This document shows positions 62,930 to 64,000 of a stretch of 64,000 nt of DNA, piece after piece. The stretch is from contig CM075729.1 of the NCBI GenBank assembly GCA_037974335.1, forward strand, positions 99,802,932 through 99,866,931, read 5' to 3'. Under the pieces are notes generated by a model, which was not told the DNA's origin, did not search any database, and worked only from the letters and a program-made list of their open reading frames with translations. Position 1 is the stretch's first letter. Each line of letters begins with the position of its first letter. The translations under genes were made by a program, and so were the position numbers. This DNA is from Prionace glauca. Taxonomy: Eukaryota > Chordata > Chondrichthyes > Carcharhiniformes > Carcharhinidae.

Positions 62930-64000
62930 TAAGGAAGATTCAGTCGCTAGGTATAAATGGGGAGGTTGTAAATTGATTAGACACTGGCTCAATGGAAGAA
63001 GCCAGAGAATGGTTGTGGAGGATTGCTTCTCTGAGTGGAGGCCTGTGACTAGTGGAGTGCCGCAGAGATCGGTGTTGGGTCCATTGCTGTTTGTCATCTA
63101 TATCAATGATCTGGATGATAATGTGGTAAATTGGATCAGCAAATTTGGTGATACAAAGGTTGGAGGTGTAGTGGACAGTGAGGAAGGTTTTCAAAGCTTG
63201 CAGAGGGACTTGGACCAACGAGAAAAATGGGCTGAAAATGGCAAATGGAATTTAATGCAGACAAGCATGAGGTATTGCACTTTGGAAGGACAAACGTACA
63301 ACGTACAGGGTAAATGGTAGGACTCTGAAGAGTGCAGTTGAACAGAGGGATCTGGGAATACAGGTACATAATTCCCTAAAAGTGACGTCACAGGTGGATA
63401 GGGTCATAAAGAGTGCTTTTGGTACATTGGCCTTTATAAATCGGAGTATTGAGTATAAAAGTTGGAGTCTTATGATAAGGTTATGTAAGGCATTGGTGTG
63501 GCCGAATTTAGAGTATTGTGTACAGTTTTGGTCACCTAATTACAGGAAGGATGTAAATAAGGTTGAAAGAGTGCAGAGAAGGTTCACGAGGATGTTGCCA
63601 GGACTTGAGAAGCTGAGTTACAGAGAGAGATTGAATAGGTTAGGACTTTATTCCCTGGAGCGTAGAAGAATGAGGGGAGATTTGATAGAGATGTATAAGA
63701 TTTTGATGGGTATAGATAGAGTAAATGCAAGCAGGCTTTTTCCACTGAGACTAGGGGAGAAAAAAACCAGAGGGCATGGGTTAAGGGTGAAAGGAGAAAA
63801 GTTTAAAGGGAATATTGGGGGGGGGGCTTCTTCACTCAGAGAGTGATGGGAGTGTGGAATGAGCAGCCGGATAAAGTGGTACATTTAAGAAAAACTTGGA
63901 TGGGTTCATGGATGAGAGGGGTGTGGAGGGATAGGGTCCAAGTGCAGGTCAGTGGGACTAGGCAAAAAATGGTTCGGCACAGACAAGAAGGGCCAAAAGG
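62930..64000 (+). mobile_element. CR1 LINE subfamily F, runs off the right edge
   Basis: [58 protein letters not shown] (FADD shortened to FGD), then after shifts [70 protein letters not shown]-run near 63818 shifts the frame before FFTQRV. The 3' end is at or beyond 64000 (AAGAAGGGCCAAAAGG). Confidence 0.92.

Overview
The window is vertebrate nuclear DNA, almost certainly from an elasmobranch (shark or ray). The main reason is the repeat content: at least ten full or partial copies of the HE1-type tRNA-derived SINE known from elasmobranchs, several subfamilies of CR1-clade LINE whose 3' tails match the HE1 tail, and further tRNA-headed SINEs. No bacterial-style operon, rRNA gene or CRISPR array is present. 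Nearly every long open frame is either a LINE reverse-transcriptase remnant or a frame running through a tandem repeat.

Layout. 1-12068 is one uninterrupted satellite array with a 41-bp monomer (about 290 copies), continuing off the left edge. A CR1 copy (12069-13281) sits at its right margin and decayed monomers follow to about 13690. From 13690 to 36000 lies a mosaic of degraded LINEs, SINEs, Penelope-like element (PLE) pieces and a 30-bp minisatellite, with several three-level nests (18.9-20.3 kb, 27.2-30.0 kb). 36019-48470 is a CR1 pile-up: at least eight copies in both orientations, including two that carry remnants of the CR1 ORF1 esterase domain and an internal deletion joining endonuclease to reverse transcriptase. 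DNA-transposon Myb/SANT-like remnants occur at 30.6-31.5, 34.3-35.5 and 45.5-46.4 kb. 49.3-51.6 kb again carries the 30-bp minisatellite, in the opposite orientation.

The only good candidate for a host gene is at 54.5-54.8 kb. A promoter there shows the X-Y box architecture of MHC genes, with 20 nt between the X1 core and the Y box. It is followed by a short leader exon encoding a 16-residue signal peptide that ends in a phase-1 GT donor. The rest of that gene was not found before position 64000; the downstream sequence is again SINE, PLE and LINE copies (54.8-64 kb).

Functionally, CR1 LINEs supply the retrotransposition machinery and HE1 SINEs carry CR1-like tails, consistent with CR1-driven SINE spread. 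The PLE 3' region contains a covarying hairpin inside a hammerhead-like core. All family names come from motif recognition by eye; no database search was run.
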